The notes under the pieces are model-generated. The model had not been told where the DNA came from, made no database searches, and saw nothing but the letters and a program-made list of their open reading frames with translations. Below, one piece after another: positions 7,818-15,470 of a DNA stretch of 20,057 bases. This DNA is from Bacteroidota bacterium (GTDB taxonomy: Bacteria > Bacteroidota > Bacteroidia > Flavobacteriales > Flavobacteriaceae). Numbering within the stretch: position 1 is the stretch's first letter; the number at the start of each line of letters is the position of its first letter. The translations under genes and the position numbers were made by a program. Location of the stretch: the NCBI GenBank assembly GCA_004356305.1, contig SMXJ01000018.1, positions 1 through 20,057 of the forward strand. Direction: 5' to 3'.

Positions 7818-8362
7818 TAAATTACCTTATTAAAACAGGGAGACTCGGACTTAGAAACTGGTTAGCGTCAGATACAGCTCCTTTTGTTACCATGGGACAA
7901 GACTCAAAAGTGATGCGATATTTCCCCGAATTGCTTACAGAGGCTGATACTATTGCCCTCATCAATAACTTAAAGAAACATTACGAGAAATACGGATATA
8001 CCTATTTCGCAATGGATGAATTGGCCAGCGGCGAATTTGTAGGGTTCACAGGCCTTAAATACCAAACTTTCGAAAGTGAGTTCACTCCTTCAGTGGATAT
8101 TGGATGGCGACTAAAACGATCCGCCTGGGGAAGGGGTTATGCTACGGAAGCGGCCAAGGCTTGTTTGGACATGGCCTTCAATGAGTTTGGCCTGGATGAG
8201 GTTTATTCCTTTTGCCCCGATTTGAACAAAGCTTCAGAAGTTATTATGAAAAAAATTGGGATGACATATCTAGGGACATTGCAGCACCCCAAGGTAGCAA
8301 ACGACTCGAGGTTTAAACATTGTGTGGTGTATAGAAGTCAGAAGCCGGAAGACCGGAGTTAA
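7814..8362 (+). CDS. GNAT family N-acetyltransferase (RimJ/RimL type)
   Basis: A 182-residue acetyltransferase of the RimJ/RimL (Acetyltransf_3) group, which transfers acetyl from acetyl-CoA to an amine, often a protein N terminus or a small molecule. Visible marks are the N-terminal strand TGRLGLRNWLASDTAPF, the middle GFTGLKY, and the acetyl-CoA loop GWRLKRSAWGRGYATEA (97-113), followed by DEVYSFCPDLNKASEVIMKK and GMTYLGTL. The substrate cannot be predicted. The ATG overlaps the mutB stop (ATGA), so it is the last gene of the udk-mutB operon. The last residues (RSQKPEDRS) are encoded by a family A repeat copy, so the C-terminal tail is probably not under functional constraint. Family assignment is firm. 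Confidence 0.85.
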   Translation: MINYLIKTGRLGLRNWLASDTAPFVTMGQDSKVMRYFPELLTEADTIALINNLKKHYEKYGYTYFAMDELASGEFVGFTGLKYQTFESEFTPSVDIGWRLKRSAWGRGYATEAAKACLDMAFNEFGLDEVYSFCPDLNKASEVIMKKIGMTYLGTLQHPKVANDSRFKHCVVYRSQKPEDRS

Positions 8363-8367
8363 AAGTC
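8333..8367 (+). repeat. Short degenerate repeat, family A, copy 2 (end of the GNAT gene)
   Basis: Units AGAAGTC, AGAAGCC, GGAAGACC, GGAGTT and the AAAAGT ending, the same pattern and orientation as 5721-5757 and 16112-16146. It straddles the GNAT stop codon at 8360-8362. Confidence 0.55.
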
Positions 8368-8440
8368 ATACTAATGCACGACCCTTAGACATTAAACCTA
8401 ACGAATGTTAAGTGAGCATAATGTATACCTTCAGTTTTAC

Positions 8441-8448
8441 TACTTTTA
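8441..8448 (+). promoter_or_regulatory. Possible -7 element upstream of the dienoyl-CoA reductase-like gene
   Basis: TACTTTTA differs from TAnnTTTG only at the last base and ends 19 bases before the ATG at 8468. The 105-base gap after the GNAT gene makes a separate promoter likely. No clear -33 element was seen. Confidence 0.3.
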
Positions 8449-8467
8449 CAAAACCTAAAAGAACAAT

Positions 8468-9349
8468 ATGGATCTAAAAGCAAAAATGCTTCGCGACGAT
8501 GCACTAAAAGGAAAAACGATCGTAGTTACCGGAGGCGGCAGCGGACTGGGAAAAGCGATGACCACCTACTTTCTCGAGTTGGGTGCCAATGTAGTGATCA
8601 CTTCTAGAAATATAGAGAAATTGGAGGCAGTAAAGTCCGAACTTGAAGCTCAGACCGCTGGAAAAGTGCTTGCCGTACAGTGTGATGTGCGTCATTACGA
8701 TCAGGTTGAAGCGATGGTGAAAGCGTCTGTGGATGCCTACGGAAAGGTAGACGTATTATTGAACAATGCTGCCGGAAACTTTATTTCACCCACCGAACGT
8801 CTTTCGGCCAATGCTTTCGATACCATTATAGATATTGTTTTAAAAGGGACGAAGAACTGCACTTTGGCCTTCGGAAAATACTGGATCGACAAAAAAGAAA
8901 CCGATAAAACCGTTTTGAATATAGTCACTACCTATGCCTGGACGGGTTCTGCTTATGTAGTTCCCAGCGCCACTGCTAAAGCCGGAGTGCTCGCTATGAC
9001 GAGATCGTTAGCGGTAGAATGGGCCAAATACGGTATACGATTTAACGCTATAGCTCCCGGACCCTTCCCTACTAAAGGTGCATGGGATCGACTGCTTCCA
9101 GGAGATTTAAGGGAGAAGTTCGACCTGGCGAAAAAAGTACCCCTGAAAAGGGTAGGTGACCATCAGGAATTGGCCAATCTAGCCGCCTATTTGGTTTCAG
9201 ATTTTTCGGGTTATTTGAACGGTGAAGTTGTGACCATCGATGGTGGTGAATGGCTCAAAGGTGCAGGACAATTTAATATGCTTGAAGAAATCCCTCAGGA
9301 AATGTGGGATATGCTGGAGGCTATGATACGGTCGAAGAAAAAATCGTGA
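8468..9349 (+). CDS. SDR oxidoreductase, 2,4-dienoyl-CoA reductase (DECR) type
   Basis: A 293-residue short-chain dehydrogenase. The Rossmann NAD(P) motif TGGGSGLG lies at 21-28 and NNAAG at 99-103. The segment NNAAGNFISPTERLSANAFD is nearly that of animal mitochondrial 2,4-dienoyl-CoA reductase, and VVPSATAKAGVLAM and ELANLAAYLVSDFSGYLNGE match the same group. As in that group, the classical YxxxK is absent: a serine stands four before K171 (S167-A-T-A-K171), and the likely catalytic tyrosine is Y156 in TTYAWTGS. The predicted role is NADPH-dependent reduction of 2,4-dienoyl-CoA during beta-oxidation of unsaturated fatty acids. It stands alone, with a gap on both sides. The family is secure; the exact substrate is inferred by resemblance from memory. 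Confidence 0.82.
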   Translation: MDLKAKMLRDDALKGKTIVVTGGGSGLGKAMTTYFLELGANVVITSRNIEKLEAVKSELEAQTAGKVLAVQCDVRHYDQVEAMVKASVDAYGKVDVLLNNAAGNFISPTERLSANAFDTIIDIVLKGTKNCTLAFGKYWIDKKETDKTVLNIVTTYAWTGSAYVVPSATAKAGVLAMTRSLAVEWAKYGIRFNAIAPGPFPTKGAWDRLLPGDLREKFDLAKKVPLKRVGDHQELANLAAYLVSDFSGYLNGEVVTIDGGEWLKGAGQFNMLEEIPQEMWDMLEAMIRSKKKS

Positions 9350-9351
9350 AG

Positions 9352-9382
9352 ACGTTGATTTGTCGATATGTCGATTCGTTGA
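9352..9382 (+). repeat. Short degenerate repeat, family B, copy 1
   Basis: Units GTTGATTT, GTCGATAT, GTCGATTC, GTTGAAC directly after the SDR stop codon at 9347-9349. The same units recur at 15441-15468. Confidence 0.55.
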
Positions 9383-9404
9383 ACTCCCAAATTAAATTGA
9401 GCAT

Positions 9405-10559
9405 TTATAGATCCTCCATCCTTAGTTTCTTTAGATGCTCCTCCATTTCTTTATCATATAAATACAGAAATAACACGGCCATCATATCCCGAAATCCGGT
9501 TGAAGGGTTATTGGTTTCCAGAATGAGTTTGTATTTGTGATCCGCCTTGAGTAGAATTCCTTCAGCACTGGAATAGTTGGGTACATACTTTAGTCCTAAT
9601 TTATCTGAATAGTTTTCACAATTGAAGGTGAAGACAGCTTCGTTAGTCGTGCTGTCAAATAAAATGAACGTTTCGGCACCAGGGTGTAAATGAGCTGCCA
9701 TGGCATGAATAGTAGTATCTTCCTGTAAGTACAACTGATAGGTTACATCAAATTCATAATGGGTTTTACCTTCCGGCAAACGCCAATGTGCGGATAAAGG
9801 CACTCCATCCTCACCTGGTCCGGAATGGTTTTTTAGATCGATCGGGGAACATAGATTGGGATCATTTTTTTTGGATCTGTATGGATTGTCCAGATCATAC
9901 GGTAACATCAACACCAGACCCCTCGGCTGTAAAGGTTTTAAGGGAACATCTCCGTTTTCAGTTTTTAGTGTTATGTGGTGCTTTACTTTAAAAAAAGCGT
10001 TCTTTATATTCAGATTCAAGGTTCGGGAAGCAATGATAAAAACATCATCAACGGCAACAGGAAAGCCGAAACCGGGAGGAAAATTTAATTCATTGATCCC
10101 ATTAGACAAGGTTCCCAATCTGGGATATTGTGTGTTGATGCGCTTCGGAAAATTTAGATTTTTGTAGTGAACAGCATCGTAATAATCGATATTGGTATGG
10201 CATAGAAAATCATTATCATGAGTTTGAGTACCATCCCTAATTGCTTCCGCTTTAAACCCGGTAATCCATTGCACCTTCGTTCCACCCTGATTAATATTAA
10301 GATTAAGCACTGCTTGAGGCCCATCCATGGAATGGTAGATATTGTCGACAAGCAAATCCGGAGATTCCAGAATCAACTGGTTCTCAGTTTCATCAATTTC
10401 CCAGTCGTGATCAATAATTCTGAAGGTGTGCAATAGTTTTGTCTTTACAATGGCTTTGTGCCTGTTTGAGAGTTGGTAATACCAAATCCCAAAAACCACG
10501 CACCCTGTAATCAATAGGGCTCCAATTACCTTTCTCCGGAATAATTTTTTCAAGATCAT
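9405..10559 (-). CDS. Membrane-anchored protein resembling copper type II (PHM-like) monooxygenases
   Basis: A 384-residue protein with one N-terminal transmembrane anchor (about 10-29) and a large extracytoplasmic part. I recognise no annotated flavobacterial family, but the order of motifs resembles peptidylglycine alpha-hydroxylating monooxygenase: HSMDGPQAVLNLNI (76-89), C120-H121 in FLCHTNID where PHM has HH, NFPPGFGFPV (159-168) like the LPPGVGFRV segment, H290-x-H292 in AAHLHPGAETFILFD like the CuM HTH pair, and M359-M360 in FRDMMAVLFLYL like the DEMCNLYIMYY segment with the CuM methionine. The HxH-to-Met distance (about 68) is close to that of PHM (about 70). A third CuH histidine is not evident, so the CuH site looks degraded. 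Fold similarity is inference. It is transcribed alone, convergent with the SDR gene and divergent from parA. Confidence 0.75.
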   Translation of the reverse strand: MILKKLFRRKVIGALLITGCVVFGIWYYQLSNRHKAIVKTKLLHTFRIIDHDWEIDETENQLILESPDLLVDNIYHSMDGPQAVLNLNINQGGTKVQWITGFKAEAIRDGTQTHDNDFLCHTNIDYYDAVHYKNLNFPKRINTQYPRLGTLSNGINELNFPPGFGFPVAVDDVFIIASRTLNLNIKNAFFKVKHHITLKTENGDVPLKPLQPRGLVLMLPYDLDNPYRSKKNDPNLCSPIDLKNHSGPGEDGVPLSAHWRLPEGKTHYEFDVTYQLYLQEDTTIHAMAAHLHPGAETFILFDSTTNEAVFTFNCENYSDKLGLKYVPNYSSAEGILLKADHKYKLILETNNPSTGFRDMMAVLFLYLYDKEMEEHLKKLRMEDL

Positions 10560-10578
10560 TTCAGAATTAATTCTACTC

Positions 10579-10586
10579 CAAAATTA
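10579..10586 (-). promoter_or_regulatory. -7 promoter element of the PHM-like gene
   Basis: On the minus strand TAATTTTG matches TAnnTTTG exactly and ends 19 bases before the ATG at 10559. A TTG occurs 11 bases upstream of it, closer than the usual 19-20, so the -33 element is uncertain. Confidence 0.4.
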
Positions 10587-10681
10587 CAATTTTAAATCAA
10601 GTATGATCATTATGAAAATTGAAACTCACAAATGTTCATTTTCTGTTAACAAAATAGATTTTCTATACCCATAATTAATCG

Positions 10682-10689
10682 TATTTTAG
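10682..10689 (+). promoter_or_regulatory. Possible -7 element upstream of parA
   Basis: TATTTTAG differs from TAnnTTTG at one base and lies 22 bases before the parA ATG at 10712, in the AT-rich divergent spacer. The position is right for a promoter of the parAB operon but the match is imperfect. Confidence 0.3.
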
Positions 10690-10711
10690 CTCATAAAATT
10701 GTAAGAAATTA

Positions 10712-11476
10712 ATGGGTAAAATAATTGCCATCGCCAACCAAAAAGGTGGTGTGGGTAAAACCACAACATCGGTTAATCTGGCCGCGTCGCTTGGAGTTTT
10801 AGAAAAAAAGGTGCTGTTGATCGATGCCGATCCCCAAGCCAATGCCACTTCCGGTCTTGGGATCGAGGTGAACAGTTCTACCAAAGGGACCTATCAGCTT
10901 TTGGAGCACTCAGTAGCTGCTGAAGACGTCATTGTTGCTACCAAATCACCCAATGTAGAAATCATTCCTGCTCATATTGACCTCGTAGCCATTGAAATTG
11001 AACTTGTAGACAAAATAGATCGTGAATCGATGTTGAAAAAGGCGATTTCAGCGCTAAAGAAAGATTACGACTATATTCTAATCGATTGTGCTCCATCACT
11101 CGGGCTGATAACTATGAATGCCCTTACAGCGGCAGATAGTGTAATTATCCCGATTCAATGCGAATACTATGCTTTGGAAGGATTGGGAAAATTACTCAAT
11201 ACCATAAAAAGTGTTCAGAAGATTCACAATGAAGATCTCGATATCGAAGGCTTACTATTGACTATGTATGATTCGCGGCTTCGGCTTTCCAACCAGGTAG
11301 TGGAAGAAGTGAAAAAACACTTTGACGGGATGGTTTTTGAAACGATCATTCAACGAAATGTACGTTTAGGTGAAGCCCCTAGCCATGGCGAGAGTATTAT
11401 TAGTTATGACGCGGGTAGTAAAGGTGCCAATAATTACTTAAGTTTGGCAAACGAATTAATTGAGAAATACGCGTAA
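10712..11476 (+). CDS. parA: Chromosome partitioning ATPase ParA (Soj)
   Basis: A 254-residue ParA/MinD-type ATPase. The deviant Walker A loop KGGVGKTT occupies residues 11-18, followed by LLIDADPQANATSGLG (switch I/Walker A'), then YDYILIDCAPSLG (Walker B) and the C-terminal EAPSHGESIISYD typical of the chromosomal Soj type. It lacks an N-terminal helix-turn-helix extension, as expected for chromosomal ParA. It cycles between ATP-bound dimer on the nucleoid and free monomer under control of ParB, moving or organising the replication origin. parB follows after 6 bases. The parAB pair together with lepB and mutL nearby is a known flavobacterial order. High confidence. Confidence 0.96.
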   Translation: MGKIIAIANQKGGVGKTTTSVNLAASLGVLEKKVLLIDADPQANATSGLGIEVNSSTKGTYQLLEHSVAAEDVIVATKSPNVEIIPAHIDLVAIEIELVDKIDRESMLKKAISALKKDYDYILIDCAPSLGLITMNALTAADSVIIPIQCEYYALEGLGKLLNTIKSVQKIHNEDLDIEGLLLTMYDSRLRLSNQVVEEVKKHFDGMVFETIIQRNVRLGEAPSHGESIISYDAGSKGANNYLSLANELIEKYA

Positions 11477-11482
11477 GGATCT

Positions 11483-12382
11483 ATGGCGAAAGCAACAAAA
11501 AAACAAGCTTTGGGACGAGGTCTTTCAGCTTTACTGAAAGATCCCTCCAACGATATAAAATCTGTCGGGGATAAAAATGCCGATAAGGTCGTTGGAAACA
11601 TCGCAGAACTCGAATTGGGAACCATCGAAATGAATCCCTTTCAGCCTCGAAGCAGTTTCAACGAAGAAACCCTGCGTGAATTGGCCTCCTCGATAAGGGA
11701 GTTGGGAGTGATACAACCAATTACAGTTCGAAAATTAGCTTTTGACAAATACCAATTGGTCACAGGAGAACGTCGTTTTCGTGCGTCAAAAATGATCGGG
11801 CTAAAGACCATTCCTTCCTACATTCGAATAACCAACGATCAGGGATTACTTGAAATGGCGTTGGTTGAAAATATTCAACGACAAGACCTGGACCCTATTG
11901 AAATCGCGTTATCCTACCAACGTTTGATCGAAGAAATTCATGTAACCCAAGAGGAATTAAGTGATCGTGTTGGGAAAAACAGATCTACTATTGCAAATTA
12001 TTTACGATTGCTGAAATTGGACCCTATTGTACAAACCGGGATGCGCGATGGCTTTATATCTATGGGTCACGGAAAAGCATTGATCAATATTGAGAATACC
12101 GGAGACCAGTTGGATATTTATGAGAAAATACTTAGTAAATCGCTATCGGTACGTGAAACGGAAGCCCTAGTGCGTAAATTTAAGAGTCCACAGAAAAAAT
12201 TGACTCCTCTGCAAAAAACCCTTCCTCGTTTTGCGAACAAAGGTAGCAGGGAACTCTCCACTTTTTTGGATACCACAGTTACGATCAAAGCGAATAGAGC
12301 AGGCAAGGGAAAAATGGTTGTACCCTTTAAAAATAAAGAAGACTTCCAACGTATTTTGAACCTCATCAAAAGTGAAAAGTAA
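11483..12382 (+). CDS. parB: Chromosome partitioning protein ParB (Spo0J), CTPase and parS binder
   Basis: A 299-residue chromosomal ParB. The N-terminal LGRGLSALL (10-18) is the conserved ParA-stimulating segment. The CTP-binding domain has NPFQPR (51-56), GERRFRA (95-101) and ENIQRQDL (129-136). The helix-turn-helix DNA-binding region is about 155-175 (TQEELSDRVGKNRSTIANYL), followed by SMGHGKAL. The C-terminal dimerisation region ends EDFQRILNLIKSEK. It loads on parS sites near the origin and spreads as a clamp. The start codon lies 6 bases after parA and the stop overlaps the DUF5683 start by 11 bases. No full parS palindrome was found in this window. Confidence 0.95.
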   Translation: MAKATKKQALGRGLSALLKDPSNDIKSVGDKNADKVVGNIAELELGTIEMNPFQPRSSFNEETLRELASSIRELGVIQPITVRKLAFDKYQLVTGERRFRASKMIGLKTIPSYIRITNDQGLLEMALVENIQRQDLDPIEIALSYQRLIEEIHVTQEELSDRVGKNRSTIANYLRLLKLDPIVQTGMRDGFISMGHGKALINIENTGDQLDIYEKILSKSLSVRETEALVRKFKSPQKKLTPLQKTLPRFANKGSRELSTFLDTTVTIKANRAGKGKMVVPFKNKEDFQRILNLIKSEK

Positions 12383-12947
12383 GCTTTTCCATATCTTTCT
12401 TTTTATAGGTTATTCCCTATTTTCACAGACCCCTGACTCCCTTCAAGTGAAAGAAGAACGATCTATCGTGATCAAGGATACCATTTCTCAAAAAGAAGAA
12501 TACGAACCTCTGGCACCATCGAAGGCCGCGTTTTATTCGGCTGTGGTACCGGGTTTAGGGCAGGCCTACAATAAAAAATACTGGAAAATTCCTATAATTT
12601 ATGCCGGGATTGGAACCGGGATCTATTTTTATAGACAAAATACCAAGGATTACAATCGCTTTAGGGATGCGTATAAAAGACGATTGGCAGGATTTGAAGA
12701 TGACGAATTCCAAGGCATCTCGACAGACCGACTTATAGACGCCCAAAAGACAGCCAGTAGGAACAGGGATGTAAGTATAATTTTATCCATAGCATTTTAC
12801 GTACTCAATATTATCGATGCTAATGTCGATGCTCATTTGAGGCAATACAATATTAGTGATGACTTATCATTATTACCGAATGTAAATATGGATTCACTGG
12901 ATAAACAAGCCAATTACGGCCTATCTTTTACGATCAATCTGAAATGA
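12372..12947 (+). CDS. DUF5683 domain protein
   Basis: A 191-residue protein that starts with GTG inside the parB end. It has a signal-peptide-like N terminus (residues 1-19, ending SLFSQ) and a DUF5683 core: SKAAFYSAVVPGLGQAYNKK, then a hydrophobic stretch IPIIYAGIGTGIYFYR, and a second one, VSIILSIAFYVLNIIDANVDAHL. The PGLGQ.YN.KYWK motif, hydrophobic segments and the D-x-N-V-D-A-H ending are those of this Bacteroidota family; its biochemical role is unknown. It lies between parB and dapB and overlaps both (11 and 4 bases), so it is part of the same operon. No ATG start fits better than the GTG. Confidence 0.8.
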   Translation: MKSKLFHIFLFIGYSLFSQTPDSLQVKEERSIVIKDTISQKEEYEPLAPSKAAFYSAVVPGLGQAYNKKYWKIPIIYAGIGTGIYFYRQNTKDYNRFRDAYKRRLAGFEDDEFQGISTDRLIDAQKTASRNRDVSIILSIAFYVLNIIDANVDAHLRQYNISDDLSLLPNVNMDSLDKQANYGLSFTINLK

Positions 12948-13648
12948 ATATAGCATTACTGGGATACGGAAAAATGGGTAAAACCATCGAGCATTTAGCT
13001 ACCAAAAAAGGACATAGCATAGTGTTTAGCTCTTCCGGCACTTCTACGGAAGGAAACTTAGCAGATGCCGAAGTTGCCATGGAATTTTCCACCCCGGAAA
13101 CAGCAGTCGAAAATATCACCCTTTGTTTAGAAAATAATATTCCTGTTGTGAGTGGTACCACCGGATGGCTGGACCGATATCCCGAAGTGCTAAAAATATG
13201 TGAACGACGTAACGGAAGTTTTGTCTATGCGTCAAACTTCAGTATTGGTGTGAATCTTTTTTTTAGTTTGAATGAGCATCTGGCTCGACTGATGAAGCCA
13301 TGGACGGAGTACAATGTTGCCATAGAAGAAATACACCACACACAAAAAAAGGATGCACCCAGTGGTACGGCCATTACAATTGCTGAAGGAATATTGAAAC
13401 ACTCCGAAAAAGATCGATGGAAATTGGATAGTGCAGACAAAAACGATCTGAACATTTCAGCTAAAAGAATAAACGATGTTAAGGGGACACATATCGTAAA
13501 TTATTTTTCAGAATTAGATACTTTAAGCATAAAACACGAGGCACATAGTCGCGACGGATTTGCACTAGGGGCGATCCTTGCTGCCGAGTGGCTGATAGGT
13601 AAAAAAGGAGTGTTTACGATGAAAGACGTCCTCGAGATTGTAGAATAA
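12944..13648 (+). CDS. dapB: 4-hydroxy-tetrahydrodipicolinate reductase
   Basis: Converts 4-hydroxy-tetrahydrodipicolinate to tetrahydrodipicolinate with NAD(P)H, in the diaminopimelate/lysine pathway that feeds peptidoglycan. 234 residues, short compared with E. coli (273) but usual in this phylum. The Rossmann motif GYGKMG lies at 7-12, GTTGW at 71-75, ASNFSIGVNLFF at 96-107 and the catalytic signature HHTQKKDAPSGTA at 131-143 (H131 and K135 correspond to E. coli H159 and K163). The end HSRDGFALGAILAAEWL is conserved too. The ATG overlaps the DUF5683 stop by 4 bases. High confidence. Confidence 0.95.
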   Translation: MNIALLGYGKMGKTIEHLATKKGHSIVFSSSGTSTEGNLADAEVAMEFSTPETAVENITLCLENNIPVVSGTTGWLDRYPEVLKICERRNGSFVYASNFSIGVNLFFSLNEHLARLMKPWTEYNVAIEEIHHTQKKDAPSGTAITIAEGILKHSEKDRWKLDSADKNDLNISAKRINDVKGTHIVNYFSELDTLSIKHEAHSRDGFALGAILAAEWLIGKKGVFTMKDVLEIVE

Positions 13649-13652
13649 TGGT

Positions 13653-13733
13653 ATGCAGAAGAAAGAAAAAGAAAAAAAACGATTAAACGAATTTAAGGAG
13701 GAAATATCCCTTCAGAAATATTACATATTATGA
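13653..13733 (+). CDS. Possible 26-residue ORF coupled to lepB
   Basis: The ATG at 13653 opens a 26-codon frame, 4 bases after the dapB stop, and its TGA (13731-13733) overlaps the lepB ATG (13730) in an ATGA. The peptide is highly charged, with MQKKEKEKKRLNEFKEE and then ISLQKYYIL. Such an overlap is the style of true genes in this operon, and it may act as a leader that couples lepB translation to dapB. There is no homology evidence, and the Lys/Glu-rich composition also fits chance in an A-rich gap. An AAGGAGG at 13694-13700 inside it is about 30 bases from the lepB start, too far to be its ribosome binding site. Confidence 0.3.
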   Translation: MQKKEKEKKRLNEFKEEISLQKYYIL

Positions 13734-15439
13734 CACTTACAGGCTGGTTATTATTTTTATTGATAGTACAGGTGATCCACTTTTTGAGCACCTGGAAACT
13801 CTACGTAGCGGGAGGCAGGCAGGCCTGGGAGGCGGGAATTCCCGTGTATAACGCGGTGATCTTAATGAAGATCATCAACCGACCCTGGTGGTGGGTGATA
13901 TTAATGTTCATTCCTATAGTGAATTTGATAATGATCCCTGTAGTATGGGTAGAAACGATTCGTAGTTTTGGTTTCAACTCCGCAAAACATACATTCCTCG
14001 TGTTGATCACACTAGGTCTTTACATTTTTTATATAAGCTATACTCAGAAACTTGAACATATAGCCGATAGAAGTAGAAAACCAAGAACAGCCACCGGGGA
14101 ATGGACGAGTTCCATATTGTTCGCTATCGTAGCTGCAACCCTTGTCCACACTTATTTTATGCAACCTTTTACCATACCCACTTCTTCACTTGAAAAGACA
14201 TTGCTCGTGGGGGATTATTTGTTTGTGAGTAAAATTCATTACGGAGCACGAGCACCTATGACCTCTGTTGCTTTACCCATGTTGCACGACAGGGTTCCTT
14301 TGGCAGGTTCAAAATCATATTATAGCGGTTTGGAGTTTCCTTACTTCCGAATACCCGGTTTTCAAAAGATCAAACACAATGACATAGTGGTATTTAGCTG
14401 GCCTGTTGATGAGTATGTGGATATTGGACCACCTCCAAGCGGTTATATGTATAAACCTATCGACAAAAAATCCAATTATGTAAAACGATGTGTTGCTTTG
14501 CCGGGAGATTCTATGGAAATTAAAAATGGATATGTACACATAAACGGGATCAAAAATGACTTACCGGACAGAGCGAAACTTATGTTTTATATGGCGGTAA
14601 CTTCAAAAGAACCCTTGGACAATACATTTATGGCCAGATTCGATATCCAGGAAGCGATGCGGTTTTATAAAGTAGACAAGACAATTTGGGATGACAAAAG
14701 AGTTCAGGACTATTTAAATGAGCCCGGCCGATCCTACTTGCATGAGTCTTCGAGAGATTCCGTTACCGTGGAGATCACAGGACATATCGGTGCAAATGAT
14801 ATACGAAAGCTTAAAATGGAGCCTTTGTACAATAAGCTGAACGTAAATATTACTGAAGAACAAGCCCAATGGATACGGGAATTGCCAGCTACGGAATCTG
14901 TTGAGATATTTAGTTTCCCTAAAGGTGGAGATGATCTATTTCCGAATAATCCGTATTATCAATGGGAAATGAACAATTATGGTCCTATTTATATTCCAAA
15001 AGCTGGAACCACGGTAGTTATAAATACTGAGAGTATTCCTTTTTATAAGCGGATCATTGAGATCTACGAAGGCAGTGAGTATGGGATAGAAAACGAAATA
15101 ACCCAATCCGGGACTCAGGTACTATTGAATGGAGAACCTATAACCGAGTATACTTTTATACAGGACTATTATTGGATGATGGGTGATAATCGAAACAACT
15201 CCCAAGACGCTCGTGTGTGGGGTTATGTGCCTTTTAATCATGTAGTAGGGAAACCCGTTTTTGTTTGGATGAGCTTGGATAAAAATAAAAGCTGGCTGAG
15301 TAAAATTCGCTGGGATCGTATGTTCACCACAGTGGGTGGAAGTGGGGAGCCGGTCTCTTATTTTAAATACTTTTTGATGGTATTAGGAGGTTGGTTTCTG
15401 TTCAGTTTTATCAGAAAGAAGAAGAAAAAGAAGGCGTAA
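13730..15439 (+). CDS. lepB: Signal peptidase I (long flavobacterial form)
   Basis: A 569-residue membrane protease that removes Sec and Tat signal peptides. Hydrophobic segments lie at about 4-20, 40-75 and 86-104 (an N-terminal extension with a DUF5684-like look), then the classic anchor at about 128-143. Catalytic boxes follow: QPFTIPTSSLEKTLLVGDYL (145-164; S153 aligns with the catalytic serine, with Leu instead of the usual Met next to it), YVKRCVALPGDSMEI (250-264; K252 is the general base) and MMGDNRNNSQDARVWGYV near 484-501. The stretch of more than 200 residues between the last two boxes is an insertion compared with E. coli LepB and is, to my knowledge, normal in flavobacteria. The C terminus has a second hydrophobic segment before the tail of lysines. 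High confidence. Confidence 0.93.
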   Translation: MTLTGWLLFLLIVQVIHFLSTWKLYVAGGRQAWEAGIPVYNAVILMKIINRPWWWVILMFIPIVNLIMIPVVWVETIRSFGFNSAKHTFLVLITLGLYIFYISYTQKLEHIADRSRKPRTATGEWTSSILFAIVAATLVHTYFMQPFTIPTSSLEKTLLVGDYLFVSKIHYGARAPMTSVALPMLHDRVPLAGSKSYYSGLEFPYFRIPGFQKIKHNDIVVFSWPVDEYVDIGPPPSGYMYKPIDKKSNYVKRCVALPGDSMEIKNGYVHINGIKNDLPDRAKLMFYMAVTSKEPLDNTFMARFDIQEAMRFYKVDKTIWDDKRVQDYLNEPGRSYLHESSRDSVTVEITGHIGANDIRKLKMEPLYNKLNVNITEEQAQWIRELPATESVEIFSFPKGGDDLFPNNPYYQWEMNNYGPIYIPKAGTTVVINTESIPFYKRIIEIYEGSEYGIENEITQSGTQVLLNGEPITEYTFIQDYYWMMGDNRNNSQDARVWGYVPFNHVVGKPVFVWMSLDKNKSWLSKIRWDRMFTTVGGSGEPVSYFKYFLMVLGGWFLFSFIRKKKKKKA

Positions 15440-15440
15440 A

Positions 15441-15468
15441 TTGTCGATATGTTGATTTGTTGATTCGC
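15441..15468 (+). repeat. Short degenerate repeat, family B, copy 2
   Basis: Units TTGTCGATAT, GTTGATTT, GTTGATTC fill the gap between the lepB stop and the wbqC ATG at 15471. The order of units resembles 9352-9382. Confidence 0.55.
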
Positions 15469-15470
15469 TT

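Noticed and set aside
12151..12159. ACGTGAAAC inside parB, resembling half of a parS site
   Set aside because: The left half of the palindrome does not match at all and the bases encode a conserved ParB segment (SVRETEA), so it is not a parS site.
13694..13700. AAGGAGG, a perfect Shine-Dalgarno-like string
   Set aside because: It is about 30 bases from the lepB start with no start codon at the proper distance; Bacteroidota seldom use such sites.
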